DNA from: Peptoniphilus_A genitalis
Lineage (GTDB): Bacteria > Bacillota > Clostridia > Tissierellales > Peptoniphilaceae
Assembly: GCF_949769225.1 (NCBI RefSeq)
Contig: NZ_CATKPB010000005.1
Length of the DNA: 64,000 bases
Strand: one strand, 5' to 3'
The first letter of the stretch is position 1. Each line of letters starts with the position of its first letter. Below the pieces are notes generated by a model. It ran no database searches. It was not told the origin of the DNA and saw only the letters and a program-made list of their open reading frames with translations. The translations under genes and the position numbers were made by a program. Of the stretch, positions 50,715 through 59,746 are shown piece by piece.

Positions 50715-51779
50715 TTATTTTTCTAAAAAGTCCACAATGTCCTTGAAGACTTCTTCCCTCTCTTTTTCTCTAAAGATTTCGTGCTTCATCTTCTTGTAAA
50801 GTTTTGATTTTATGTTTTTGTAGCCAACTTCTCTTAAGAGATGAATTGATGACTCGAATCCCTTCTCCCCACCAATTACTACATCATCTTCTCCAGCTAT
50901 AATAAATATATCAAGGTCAGGATTCCTAAATTTATAATTTTTTGTATTTTTTAATTCCCCTACTCCTTCAAAGACAGCTAGGTAGCCTCTATTTTTAAAG
51001 ACTGGAGGCATGTCAGGATCCTTCTCTGCATCCCTAATATTTTCTTTGGAGTAAGACAACCAATCAAAATGTTTTTTATCACCAGTGTAAAGCTTCTTCA
51101 GTATATAAATTGTCCTCTGTTCTCCAAAGTAAAAGTTAATAAAATTGCCAAGGAAAATTGCTAGAGGAACTTCAGGGACATAATTTGGTGGACCTGATAA
51201 AACTATTTTCTTAATTAAGTCATCGCCCTCTTCAAGGTAAATTCTTCCAAAGACAGTTCCAAGTGAATGACCAATTAAATAAATATCAGTTTCTGGGAAT
51301 TTCTTTTTCAGCTCTCTTGTAATTGCAAGATTGTCATCAACAACTTTTTCCACTCCATCAATGTAACCAACTGTGTACTTGTCTCCTAAGGACCTTCCGT
51401 GACCCCTGTTGTCAGATATGAAGCAGGAGTAACCTCTCTCGTTTAAATATTTAATTAAATAATAATATCTTTCCTTGTGCTCAAGAGCTCCGTGAATAAT
51501 TTGCACTAGGGCCTTAGGATCTTTAACTGGAAAATAACCGCCATCAAGAACAAATCCATCGTAAGATTTTATTTTAACCTTCTCAAAGTTTGTAAGCTCA
51601 TAAAAATCTCTTTCGTTGCCAAAGTCTAAAAAGTTGTCGTTCTTTACAACTTCATTAATAAATTCTAAGTCGCAGGTTAAATCCACTCCATCATTCTGCA
51701 GAAGTTTGTTGGACTTTCTGTAATAAATTTGTGGGATTAATAAAATAACAAGAACGAGTAAAATAATAAAATATACCAT
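50715..51779 (-). CDS. Alpha/beta hydrolase, monoacylglycerol lipase-like
   Basis: The 354-residue protein has an N-terminal hydrophobic span (about 2-17, VYFIILLVLVILLIPQIYY), so it is membrane-anchored. A serine hydrolase domain of the hydrolase_4/lysophospholipase type follows: oxyanion segment IIHGALEHKERYYYL, DNRGHGRSLGDKY, nucleophile elbow GHSLGTVFGR, late Asp in IAGEDDVVIGGEKG and late His in KMKHEIFREKE. It probably acts on membrane-derived lipids. It is the first gene of a two-gene unit. Confidence 0.9.
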   Translation of the reverse strand: MVYFIILLVLVILLIPQIYYRKSNKLLQNDGVDLTCDLEFINEVVKNDNFLDFGNERDFYELTNFEKVKIKSYDGFVLDGGYFPVKDPKALVQIIHGALEHKERYYYLIKYLNERGYSCFISDNRGHGRSLGDKYTVGYIDGVEKVVDDNLAITRELKKKFPETDIYLIGHSLGTVFGRIYLEEGDDLIKKIVLSGPPNYVPEVPLAIFLGNFINFYFGEQRTIYILKKLYTGDKKHFDWLSYSKENIRDAEKDPDMPPVFKNRGYLAVFEGVGELKNTKNYKFRNPDLDIFIIAGEDDVVIGGEKGFESSIHLLREVGYKNIKSKLYKKMKHEIFREKEREEVFKDIVDFLEK

Positions 51780-51856
51780 AAGTCACCTCTCAGTCATTAT
51801 AACAAAATATTAAGATACTTTGTCTCCTTTAATATTTTATTTCAATATGTTTGCAT

Positions 51857-51886
51857 TTAAAAAGGAAGGTCTCCCTTCCCTTTTAA
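51857..51886 (-). terminator. Intrinsic terminator after the surface-protein gene
   Basis: On the minus strand AAAAGGGAAG and CTTCCTTTTT pair around a short G-rich loop, just after the stop at 51892. Confidence 0.75.
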
Positions 51887-51891
51887 AATTT

Positions 51892-54675
51892 TTATTTAAT
51901 ATTAATTGTCACTGTCTTGCTTTCTTCCTTCCACTCAATGTTATTTTCTTTATCATCGTCTGCATTACCACTAGTAAGTCCGAAGACTTGACCAACATAA
52001 ACTAGCGGTAAATAAATTCTTCCATTGAGGTTAAGTGGTTTTGCTTCAAGGTCAATTGTCTTGCCATTAGATAAAACTATTTCATTGCCATCTATTTGGA
52101 TAAGAGCAGTGAGTCCATCTCTTGTGAAGGACGCAGTCCTTGTTGCATCATTCCAAATAACTTTGGCGCCTAGAATTTCTGCCAAGGCTCTAAGAGGTAA
52201 CATAGTCCTATTGTTTTCAATTATTGGTTTCACATCCATGGACTTTTCTAAAGTTTTACCATCTTCTGTTAAAGTGTAAGTTCCACTATTGATATCAATT
52301 ACAAATTTTCTAGGATTGAATCGTGTTTTTGTCTGGCTTACTTGTGAATTAGTCTTTACTTCAACCTTATAAGTTGGTGTCTCGTGATCTCTCACATAGT
52401 ATCTTGGGAAGTAATTCCATGAATCTAAATTATTTTCTTTTTTATCTTTGGAATCTTCATTATTTTCTTTAGGGTCTTTCTTGTCCTCTTCCTTGTCTGG
52501 TTTGTTTTTTTCTTCTTTTCCGGGCTTCTCTTCAGGGTCTTTCTTATCTTCTTTTCCTAGTTTGTCTTCAGGATCCTTCTTGTCTTCTTCCTTGCCTGGT
52601 TTGTCTTCAGGGTCTTTCTTATCTTCTTCTTTCCCCGGTTTGTCTTCAGGATCTTTCTTGTCACTTTCTTTTTCCTTTAAGACTATAGTATCTTCTGGAC
52701 TTATGATATTTTTTGACCCATCAGCATAAACTAAAGTAACCTCTCCCTTGTCGCTTACTACTACCGTAACTGCTTGAGGATTAACTATCTTAACTTTTTC
52801 TACAATTTCAGATTTTTCTGAAGCACTTAGAGAATCAAGCTTTTCAACTTTTGTTTTCTCCGGCTTTTGTACTTGGAATTTTTCAGCAAGAGGTGTTAAA
52901 ACTTCAACTGGAACTTCAACAATTCTTGATGAGCCATCCTTGAAAGTAACTTTAACTTTTCCAATGTAAGTTCCCGGAGTTTTTGTATCGATTGTTTTAC
53001 TTATCTCTTCAACTTTTGCTTCAGATGGAAGATTTTTAATATTGTCTGAAAGATTTATTTTTCCATTGTAAGGAACTTCTTCTTTGATAATATCTTCAGC
53101 TTTTATAGTCGGTATTGGTTTAATTATACTTCCAGGAATTTGATCAGCTACATTAACAGTAACTTCTACTTCCTTGCTTGATGAGTCAGAGAAAATTAAT
53201 TTTAATGTAGCCTTACTTTTTCCAGCTTTTGACGTATCTGCCTTAGTTTTAATTTCAACTTCAACATTGTCTGGAAGATTTGTAATTCCTTCCTTTAATT
53301 TTTCTGGACTTACATCTTCATTTAAATTGACTTTAACTTCTTTTACTACTGGATTAAATTTTTCTGATTCAAAATCTCTAACTCTTCTTGCAGTGAAGAC
53401 CTTGTTAGAATATATTTTCACCTCTTTAATATTATCAATTTTTGTAAAACCATCATACCATGCAGTTTTTCCTGTGTATTCATTATTGTTAGTATCTTTG
53501 AGTTTTGGACTTTCTGGAAGATTGATAATATTACCAACCCCATATCCTTCCCTTACCGCAAATTTTCTATAACCATTTATAAAATTACTAATTGAAGAAT
53601 ATCCGTCTTCTGGTTTAAAATTAACTTCGTAAAATCCTTCTGGTATTGGATTTTCTACTAAATCAAAATTATCATTTATTTTTAAATATTCACCAATGTA
53701 TTGAGCATGAAAGTCAAGGTTTTTTGAACCTATTTCAAAATCATCTTTTACTGCTTTACTCAAATCTGCACCTAATGACCAATACCAAAATTTTTTGTTT
53801 TCGCTACTTATTGGTTCTGGTTTTAAATCTCCAAACTTATATGTTCCTGAATTTTTCCTTATAAAAAGATATATATATTTTGAATTTTCAATATCTTTAA
53901 CAAAGAATTTTTTTTGAGTATCTTTTAAAGAAAGTACACCTGCCCATGTACTTTCTTGACCAACAGGATAAAACTCTACTCTAGAGTAATCATTTTTCTT
54001 TAAACTAAAATCATAACCATCATAATCTATTTTAGGACTTGAGTTATTTGAATAGAAATATGGGACATTTTGAAATTTAGATTTAAATACCAAAGGATTA
54101 TCGATACTGCATTTTGATAAATTTGCTGGGAATCCATAATCAAAAGGATTAACGTCTGTACCATCTTGCTTCCAGCCCAAAAACTCATGGTACTTTTTCT
54201 TTTCTGGATCACTTTCATTATTGTCAGCTTTTCTAACATAGATGACTTGCTTATTGTTTTCTCTATATTCTAAAATATTAATCCATTTTGCAGTCTTTAG
54301 TGCATAATATTCTTTACCTCTAACAACAAATTTTTTTCCAGTTTTGTCTTTATATGAAATATCACTTAATAAAACTTTTTTCCCTTCCTTATCTAAAAGC
54401 TTTCCATAATTTTGAACTCCATCAACCTTACTAGTTTTTGGAACAAAAATTATTCTCGCATACTTTTTCTTCACACTCTCGTCTGGCATGGTTTCTGTAA
54501 CAAGAGGAAGTTTTTCTTTCGCCTCAGAACTTTTTACCTCCCTAGCTTCTGCATGAATAGCTAAACTCTTCTCCAAATTATTATATGTAAAATTTTTACC
54601 AGCTGCCCATGTTGGACTAAAGCTTGAAGATAATATTGCAAAACTAGTTACCAATGAAAACATTTTTCTATTCAT
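51892..54675 (-). CDS. Large secreted adhesin-like protein with Rib-like and copper-amine-oxidase-N domains
   Basis: The 927-residue protein has a signal peptide (MNRKMFSLVTSFAILSSSFS, then SPTWAAG). Residues about 30-440 contain repeated beta-type segments that I do not recognise. At about 440-630 two or three Rib/alpha-like modules follow (EEVPYNGKINLSDNIKNLPS, KTPGTYIGKVKVTFKDGSSR). A Lys/Asp/Pro/Glu repeat spacer spans about 665-745 (DKKDPEDKPGKEE units). The C-terminus is a copper-amine-oxidase N-terminal-like domain (about 800-927, NRTMLPLRALAEILGAKVIW). There is no LPxTG or SLH; the spacer looks like a wall-spanning region, and the terminal domain may provide anchoring (inference). Confidence 0.85.
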   Translation of the reverse strand: MNRKMFSLVTSFAILSSSFSPTWAAGKNFTYNNLEKSLAIHAEAREVKSSEAKEKLPLVTETMPDESVKKKYARIIFVPKTSKVDGVQNYGKLLDKEGKKVLLSDISYKDKTGKKFVVRGKEYYALKTAKWINILEYRENNKQVIYVRKADNNESDPEKKKYHEFLGWKQDGTDVNPFDYGFPANLSKCSIDNPLVFKSKFQNVPYFYSNNSSPKIDYDGYDFSLKKNDYSRVEFYPVGQESTWAGVLSLKDTQKKFFVKDIENSKYIYLFIRKNSGTYKFGDLKPEPISSENKKFWYWSLGADLSKAVKDDFEIGSKNLDFHAQYIGEYLKINDNFDLVENPIPEGFYEVNFKPEDGYSSISNFINGYRKFAVREGYGVGNIINLPESPKLKDTNNNEYTGKTAWYDGFTKIDNIKEVKIYSNKVFTARRVRDFESEKFNPVVKEVKVNLNEDVSPEKLKEGITNLPDNVEVEIKTKADTSKAGKSKATLKLIFSDSSSKEVEVTVNVADQIPGSIIKPIPTIKAEDIIKEEVPYNGKINLSDNIKNLPSEAKVEEISKTIDTKTPGTYIGKVKVTFKDGSSRIVEVPVEVLTPLAEKFQVQKPEKTKVEKLDSLSASEKSEIVEKVKIVNPQAVTVVVSDKGEVTLVYADGSKNIISPEDTIVLKEKESDKKDPEDKPGKEEDKKDPEDKPGKEEDKKDPEDKLGKEDKKDPEEKPGKEEKNKPDKEEDKKDPKENNEDSKDKKENNLDSWNYFPRYYVRDHETPTYKVEVKTNSQVSQTKTRFNPRKFVIDINSGTYTLTEDGKTLEKSMDVKPIIENNRTMLPLRALAEILGAKVIWNDATRTASFTRDGLTALIQIDGNEIVLSNGKTIDLEAKPLNLNGRIYLPLVYVGQVFGLTSGNADDDKENNIEWKEESKTVTINIK
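52500..52665 (-). repeat. 39-base tandem repeat coding the DKKDPEDKPGKEE spacer
   Basis: TTCAG(G/A) landmarks recur at 52531, 52567, 52606 and 52645, a period of 39 bases with one 36-base unit, encoding 13- or 12-residue DKKDPE(D/E)KPGKEE units. Copy-number change would alter spacer length without breaking the frame. Confidence 0.85.
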
Positions 54676-54814
54676 TATGAACCTCCTCTTAAAATTATAT
54701 GAATTGTTTTGCTTACTACTTTTTTTATTTCTTTATGAATTTACAAATTAATTGAATTCGTTTTCTCCATATATTAATTATAACAAATTTTAACCCCTCC
54801 TTCCATAAACACAA

Positions 54815-54843
54815 TAAAAAATCCCCTGAAAAAATCAGGGGAT
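54815..54843 (-). terminator. Intrinsic terminator after the CoA-transferase gene
   Basis: On the minus strand ATCCCCTGA and TCAGGGGAT form a perfect nine-base-pair stem followed by T6. Confidence 0.93.
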
Positions 54844-54855
54844 ATAATTTAAAAA

Positions 54856-56199
54856 TTATCTCTTATTAGTTCTTCTCCAGATATTCATTCTTTCTGCTTC
54901 CTTAATTAGGTCATCCCTAAATTCTGGTGCAGCGATGTTAATGATACCTTCTGCTCTTTGCCATGTTGATTGGCCCTTGCAGTTGAACTTACCGTATTCA
55001 GTTACTAGCCAGTGAGTGTTAGGTCTTGCAGCTGTAATAGCTGAGAATGTTTCAAAGTTTGGAACAATTCTTGATTCTTCCTTGCCAGTCTTCTTGTTCA
55101 TAAATTTAGAAGATAGACAGATAAAGGACTTTCCACCCTTAGATAAATAAGCTCCTAGAACGAAATCTAGTTGTCCACCTGCTCCAGAAATGTGTCTTGC
55201 TCCTGAAGATTCAGAAGATACTTGTCCAAATAAGTCTACGTTGACAGCGTTGTTAATGGAAATAAAGTTGTCAAGTTGTGCAATTACTCTTGCATCATTT
55301 GTGTATGATGTTGGAGCTGCCATACATGCAGAGTTTCCATCGATGTAGTCGTACATTTCTTTAGAGCCAGCTGCGAATCCATAAGTTTGTCTAAATCTAT
55401 CGATGTTTTTCTTTGCTCCAGTAAGCTTACCTTTTTTAGCCATTTCTACAAAGCCATCAACATACATTTCTGTGTGAACTCCAAGGTCCTTTAGGTCAGA
55501 GTCAGCAATTAGAGATCCAACAGCATTTGGCATTCCACCAATTCCTAGTTGAAGTGTTGCCCCATTAGGAATTTCTTCTACAATTAATTCTGCAACCTTT
55601 TTATCAACTTCGCCGAAGCTTCCCTTAGGAAGTGCAGCTATTTCTGGATTTTCTCCCTCGATAATGTAGTCTACATCCTTAATATTAATTTCGTGTTCAA
55701 ATCCTCCAAGGCAAGTTGGCATATTTTTATTTATTTCAACAATTACCTTGTCAGCAACTTCTGTAACTGCTCTTAAGTGTGAAGCGTTAAGTCCAAAATT
55801 AAAGTTGCCATGTTTATCCATTGGAGGAGTTACAATAACTGCTATATTAACCTTGCAATTTTCCCTATACATTTTTGGGAGTTCTGAGTACCTTAATGGA
55901 ATATAGAAACCACCGGGAGTTGTGTTAATCCTCTTTCTATCTGGTCCACCTGCGTGCCAAGAATTCCAAACAACTTTTTCTCCTGCTGGGTCCTTTTTAA
56001 ATACTTCTGGTTCCCAAAGAAGTACCCCACCTCTTAAATAAATTTCATTTAATTCATCTAGTCTTTCAGCAAGAGCCTTGTCAAAGGCAACAGGTGTACT
56101 TGCGCCCCATGCGTAGTCAATCCACATATTGTCCTTTACTAGACCAGCAGCTTCTTTTGCTGTAATTAACTTGTCCTTATAGTCCTTAGAATAATCCAT
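54856..56199 (-). CDS. Butyryl-CoA:acetate / 4-hydroxybutyrate-type CoA-transferase
   Basis: A family I CoA-transferase of the acetyl-CoA hydrolase/transferase (Cat1/AbfT/But) group, 447 residues. The catalytic Glu lies in LGVHTEMYVDGFVEM, and the CoA-binding motifs LQLGIGGMPNAVG and GAGGQLDFVLGAYLSKGG are present. GGQLDF with the surrounding residues favours butyryl-CoA:acetate transferase, which yields butyrate and recycles acetyl-CoA, but substrate specificity is not certain. It is a single gene with a strong terminator. Confidence 0.9.
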   Translation of the reverse strand: MDYSKDYKDKLITAKEAAGLVKDNMWIDYAWGASTPVAFDKALAERLDELNEIYLRGGVLLWEPEVFKKDPAGEKVVWNSWHAGGPDRKRINTTPGGFYIPLRYSELPKMYRENCKVNIAVIVTPPMDKHGNFNFGLNASHLRAVTEVADKVIVEINKNMPTCLGGFEHEINIKDVDYIIEGENPEIAALPKGSFGEVDKKVAELIVEEIPNGATLQLGIGGMPNAVGSLIADSDLKDLGVHTEMYVDGFVEMAKKGKLTGAKKNIDRFRQTYGFAAGSKEMYDYIDGNSACMAAPTSYTNDARVIAQLDNFISINNAVNVDLFGQVSSESSGARHISGAGGQLDFVLGAYLSKGGKSFICLSSKFMNKKTGKEESRIVPNFETFSAITAARPNTHWLVTEYGKFNCKGQSTWQRAEGIINIAAPEFRDDLIKEAERMNIWRRTNKR

Positions 56200-56220
56200 A
56201 TTTCCTCCTTAAATAAAAAA

Positions 56221-59148
56221 TTATAAATAATCCCTTAATAGCTTGTGAGACCTTATAAACTTAATGTAATTTAAAAATTCTTCCATTACTTCTTTATATT
56301 TTTCTTCGCTTGTCTCTACAACTATTTTATTTTTACCCCTTAGGTCAAATATATATGCAGCCTTTATCTTAACTTTATATAGGTTTTCATAGATTGCTGA
56401 ATAAAGTATTAGTTGGTTCTCGTAGGTCTTTTTTAAGTCTTCTACACTTCCATAGCTAGTCTTTAAATCAAGAATATAATATTCGCCATTAATTTTTATA
56501 ACTTGGTCAATGTAACCCTTCACAAGAAAACCTTTTAAGTCGTAGTAAAATAAAAGCTCTTTATCTATTATACACTCTTCTTCCATTTCTAAGTAGTTTA
56601 AAACTAATTCTTTTGAAAGATTTAACTTTTCTGGGTTTATCTCCTCTTCATAATATAAAAATATATCTTTTATAATGTCCTCAATGTTCTTGTTTTTTAA
56701 ATCAATTTTTTTATACTTGTAGGCAAACATGTGAACAATGTTTCCAAGAGTTTTGGGATCCATTACTTGATTTGTCCCTTGACCCCTTGTGTACTTGTCT
56801 ATTCCCAAAAAGTACTTGTAGTAAAAGTCCTTCTTGCTTCTTTTGAAGTTTATAAAATCTGTAACTGTGTAATATTCTCTTATCCTATTTTCAAATTTTA
56901 TATCTATGTCAAGAGGAATAAACTTTTCTTCTACTTGTCTTTCTTCTACATTTGAGAGCTTATATTCTTGTAAAGCAAAAATGTCTCCCAAGAGAGAAAA
57001 ATAAGAACCTGCCCTTGCCTTTTCATGGTCTCCAAATAGCACTAATTCTTTTTTTGCCCTGGTCATGGCAACGTAGAGAACCCTAATCTCTTCTTCCTCA
57101 TCAATAGCTTTAAGTTTATTTGAAATCTCCCTGTAAGAATAATTAGAAAGGTCAGAATTTATTCCAAGTCCAAGGTCTCTATCAACAATTATCCTATTAT
57201 TGCTTCCAAGTTTTTTCCCCTTATCCATGTGAGAAATTATTAGGCCATCAAACTCCAGCCCCTTAGACTTATGGATTGTAAGAAGATTAATTCCATCTTC
57301 AAGGTCCTCAAAAGTCATAGAAGAAATTTGTCTTTCAAAGGCTCTGAAGTCATTTGAATAATTTTCTACAAAGTCTCTTGCTTCTTCCTTAAACCTATAA
57401 ATATATTCCCAGTCACTTTCCCTTAAAGTTCCAAGCTTATAAAAATAATCCATTATCTCATCAAGGACTTCATCTATCATGAGATAAGATGCTTTCTCTC
57501 TTGTATCCTTTAAAAATCTCAAAAAACTCCTTATATTGTCTTGACTTGAATCATAGTTTAATAGGTCTTCAGAATTATTAATTCCTTCATTTAATATTGA
57601 CACTAAATCTTTGAATTCAAAATTCAAAAGCTTTGAGTTAAAGAGTGATAAAAATTCCAAAAATTCTTTTGGGCTGTAAATGGCAGAAAGAATATTTTTT
57701 ATAAGTTTTAAAATCTCAATTTCTTCAAGCCTTCTCTCACCCTTATTGTATTTTATTCCACGAGCAGATAAAACTTCCCCTATTTCATCAATTTGCGAGT
57801 TGGACCTTGATAGGATTGCAATATCCTTGGCCTTGTATTTTTTTAAAAAGTCTTCTGCTAGATCTGCAATATTAGAAATTTCAGAAGAATTATAGATGTA
57901 GACTCCTCCACCTTCTTTATGGGAAAATTCCATTTCGTCATAGGAATCTATTAGGTCCTTAAACTTTTCATTTATAAAATTAATTATTTCACCGTCAGAC
58001 CTATAATTTTTGTTCATTATAAGAGAGGTCCCTCTGGCTTCTATGTCTCCAGAAAAAGAAAAATAAGAAGATAAATCAGTTCCCCTAAAGGCATAAATAG
58101 ATTGCTTAGGGTCACCAACTATAAAAATATTTGAAGAAGAAAAGTCTCTAATTATTTCATTTTGGATTTCGTTGGTATCTTGGTATTCGTCAACGAGGAT
58201 ATAAGAATACCTAGAAACTAATTCTCCTTTGACAAGAGGATTTTTTAAGATAAGCTCTGCGTAAGAAATTATATCTTCGTAATCAAGTCCACTTATATCT
58301 TCCTTAGATTTCTTATAATTTTTGTCGATTTCCTTTAAAATTTCTATAATGATTTCATAATAGTCCTTGTTCTTCTCTTCTAAGTCTTTCTTTAGCTCTT
58401 GGATAAGGTCCTTGATTTCTATAATCTTGTCATTGTGTTTTGTTGATGTCCCAAGATTTTCTTCTATCGTATTTAAAATTTCGTTGTCAAAGGTCTTTAA
58501 AGATTTTATTTCATCAATATTATTGTCGTAAAAAGTCTTGAATTTATTTCCACTTAGGCTCCTAAATTCATCTAAAAGTATAATTAAATCATCAAAACTT
58601 TTTTCCGCCCCAATAAAGTTTAAGGACTTATTTAAAATATCATCAAAATCCAAGTTGTTATTTTTAAAATCCCTATAAAGATTTATAAAAATATTTTTTT
58701 CTTCAAAGGGAGATGACTTAAAGTCCAAAAGATAATTTTTAAATCTTTCATCTTCGAAATTATTGAAACTCTCTTTTACAGCTTCCTCTAACAGATAGTC
58801 CCCTTCACCCTCTTCTAAAATTTTGAATCGTGGATTTATCCCTAGAATAAAAGAATAATTCTCAACAATTTCATGAGCAAAAGAGTGAATGGTCATTACA
58901 TTAAGATCTCTCTCCTCAAAGTCAATATTGTTGAGAACAAGTTCTTTTGATATCCTTCCAAGCATTTCTTGTGCAGCTTTTTTTGTAAAAGTTATAGCCA
59001 AAATATGCTTTGGACTTATATTGTTTTTTACAATATTAATAAACCTACTAGTTAAGACCCTAGTCTTGCCAGTGCCGGCCCCTGCCATTAAAGATAAATC
59101 TTTATCAAGGGTGTAGACTGCTTTTTTTTGAACTTCACTTAGTTCCAT
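56221..59148 (-). CDS. UvrD-family helicase with C-terminal nuclease domain (AddA-like)
   Basis: The 975-residue enzyme combines a superfamily I helicase and a RecB-type nuclease. Helicase motifs are Walker A GAGTGKTRVL (near residue 20), AITFTKKAAQEM, YILVDEYQDTN, GDPKQSIYAFRG, LTIHKSKGLEFDG and VLYVAMTRAKKELVLFGD. The nuclease shows GYIDQVI, ILDLKTSYG and QLILYS (PD-(D/E)xK plus QxxxY). This is the layout of AddA, the helicase-nuclease subunit of AddAB for double-strand-break repair. It is shorter than typical AddA (about 1200), and no addB lies next to it, so it may be a single-subunit relative. Confidence 0.87.
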   Translation of the reverse strand: MELSEVQKKAVYTLDKDLSLMAGAGTGKTRVLTSRFINIVKNNISPKHILAITFTKKAAQEMLGRISKELVLNNIDFEERDLNVMTIHSFAHEIVENYSFILGINPRFKILEEGEGDYLLEEAVKESFNNFEDERFKNYLLDFKSSPFEEKNIFINLYRDFKNNNLDFDDILNKSLNFIGAEKSFDDLIILLDEFRSLSGNKFKTFYDNNIDEIKSLKTFDNEILNTIEENLGTSTKHNDKIIEIKDLIQELKKDLEEKNKDYYEIIIEILKEIDKNYKKSKEDISGLDYEDIISYAELILKNPLVKGELVSRYSYILVDEYQDTNEIQNEIIRDFSSSNIFIVGDPKQSIYAFRGTDLSSYFSFSGDIEARGTSLIMNKNYRSDGEIINFINEKFKDLIDSYDEMEFSHKEGGGVYIYNSSEISNIADLAEDFLKKYKAKDIAILSRSNSQIDEIGEVLSARGIKYNKGERRLEEIEILKLIKNILSAIYSPKEFLEFLSLFNSKLLNFEFKDLVSILNEGINNSEDLLNYDSSQDNIRSFLRFLKDTREKASYLMIDEVLDEIMDYFYKLGTLRESDWEYIYRFKEEARDFVENYSNDFRAFERQISSMTFEDLEDGINLLTIHKSKGLEFDGLIISHMDKGKKLGSNNRIIVDRDLGLGINSDLSNYSYREISNKLKAIDEEEEIRVLYVAMTRAKKELVLFGDHEKARAGSYFSLLGDIFALQEYKLSNVEERQVEEKFIPLDIDIKFENRIREYYTVTDFINFKRSKKDFYYKYFLGIDKYTRGQGTNQVMDPKTLGNIVHMFAYKYKKIDLKNKNIEDIIKDIFLYYEEEINPEKLNLSKELVLNYLEMEEECIIDKELLFYYDLKGFLVKGYIDQVIKINGEYYILDLKTSYGSVEDLKKTYENQLILYSAIYENLYKVKIKAAYIFDLRGKNKIVVETSEEKYKEVMEEFLNYIKFIRSHKLLRDYL

Positions 59149-59161
59149 AAGCTACCTTTCC

Positions 59162-59443
59162 TTAATTCTTGAAGAGAGTCTTGGCAAGTCTTAAAATAAA
59201 TTCATTTTCCACCTTGTAGTAGATTTCTGTTCCATTTCTATTGGCTATTAAAATACCAGCTCGCCTAAGCTTACCTAGGTGAGATGAAACAGTTGGCTGT
59301 GGAATGTGAAACTTCGCTTGCATAGATCCAACGTTAGCTGGACCATTGTCAATTAAATTCTTTATAATTCTAAGTCTAATTGGGTGGGCCATGACCTTTA
59401 AAAGCTCAGCTGTGTTTTCAAGCTTGTCAAAATTCTTCTTCAA
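59162..59443 (-). CDS. ArsR-family transcription regulator
   Basis: The 93-residue winged-helix protein has VMAHPIRLRIIKNLIDNGPA and the recognition helix in IPQPTVSSHLGKLRRAGIL, followed by the wing NRNGTEIYYKVE. The metal-sensing ELCVCDL motif of ArsR/SmtB is absent (the segment reads ANVGSMQAKF), so it may sense something other than a thiol-bound metal. It starts with a TTG at 59443, with GGAGG correctly spaced upstream, and has its own promoter. Its target is unknown. Confidence 0.9.
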   Translation of the reverse strand: MKKNFDKLENTAELLKVMAHPIRLRIIKNLIDNGPANVGSMQAKFHIPQPTVSSHLGKLRRAGILIANRNGTEIYYKVENEFILRLAKTLFKN

Positions 59444-59491
59444 ATTTTTACCTCCAAGTATGTATTGCTTAATAATTTATTTATTATAGTA

Positions 59492-59520
59492 AGATTATGT
59501 AATATTAGAGAATTTGTCAA
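59492..59520 (-). promoter_or_regulatory. Promoter for the ArsR gene
   Basis: On the minus strand a perfect TTGACA, 17 bases, TAATCT. AT-rich imperfect palindromes downstream of the -10 (59471-59488) could be an autoregulatory operator. Confidence 0.6.
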
Positions 59521-59708
59521 TAGTTTTTGTATAATTAAGAATTATGAAAATATTTCCATTAGGATAAAATAGCAAAATCTCCTTGTATTTTATAAAATAC
59601 CATTAAAATATAGTGTCCTTTATTTTTTTAATTTCTATCAATAGATATTGCAAGTAAATAAAGTTTTTATTTATAACCTTCTTAAGCTTGTAAAATATTT
59701 TATAAAAA

Positions 59709-59742
59709 AATCTCCCATAAAAATTATTATGAGAGATTTTTA
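59709..59742 (-). terminator. Intrinsic terminator after the NEAT-like/CuAO gene
   Basis: On the minus strand AATCTCTCATAA pairs with TTATGGGAGATT (one mismatch), followed by seven T, close after the stop at 59747. Confidence 0.8.
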
Positions 59743-59746
59743 AAAA

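Larger units (their letters stand above)
59444..59746. other. AT-rich intergenic region with the arsR promoter
   Basis: About 300 bases. It holds the arsR promoter near 59492-59520 and a terminator near 59709-59742. The middle part (59530-59700) is very AT-rich, and I see no open frame or structured RNA in it. Confidence 0.6.

Noticed and set aside
52448..52729. Ser/Phe/Leu-rich open frame antisense to the adhesin spacer repeat
   Set aside because: Same composition artefact, produced by the DKKDPEDKPGKEE repeat on the coding strand.
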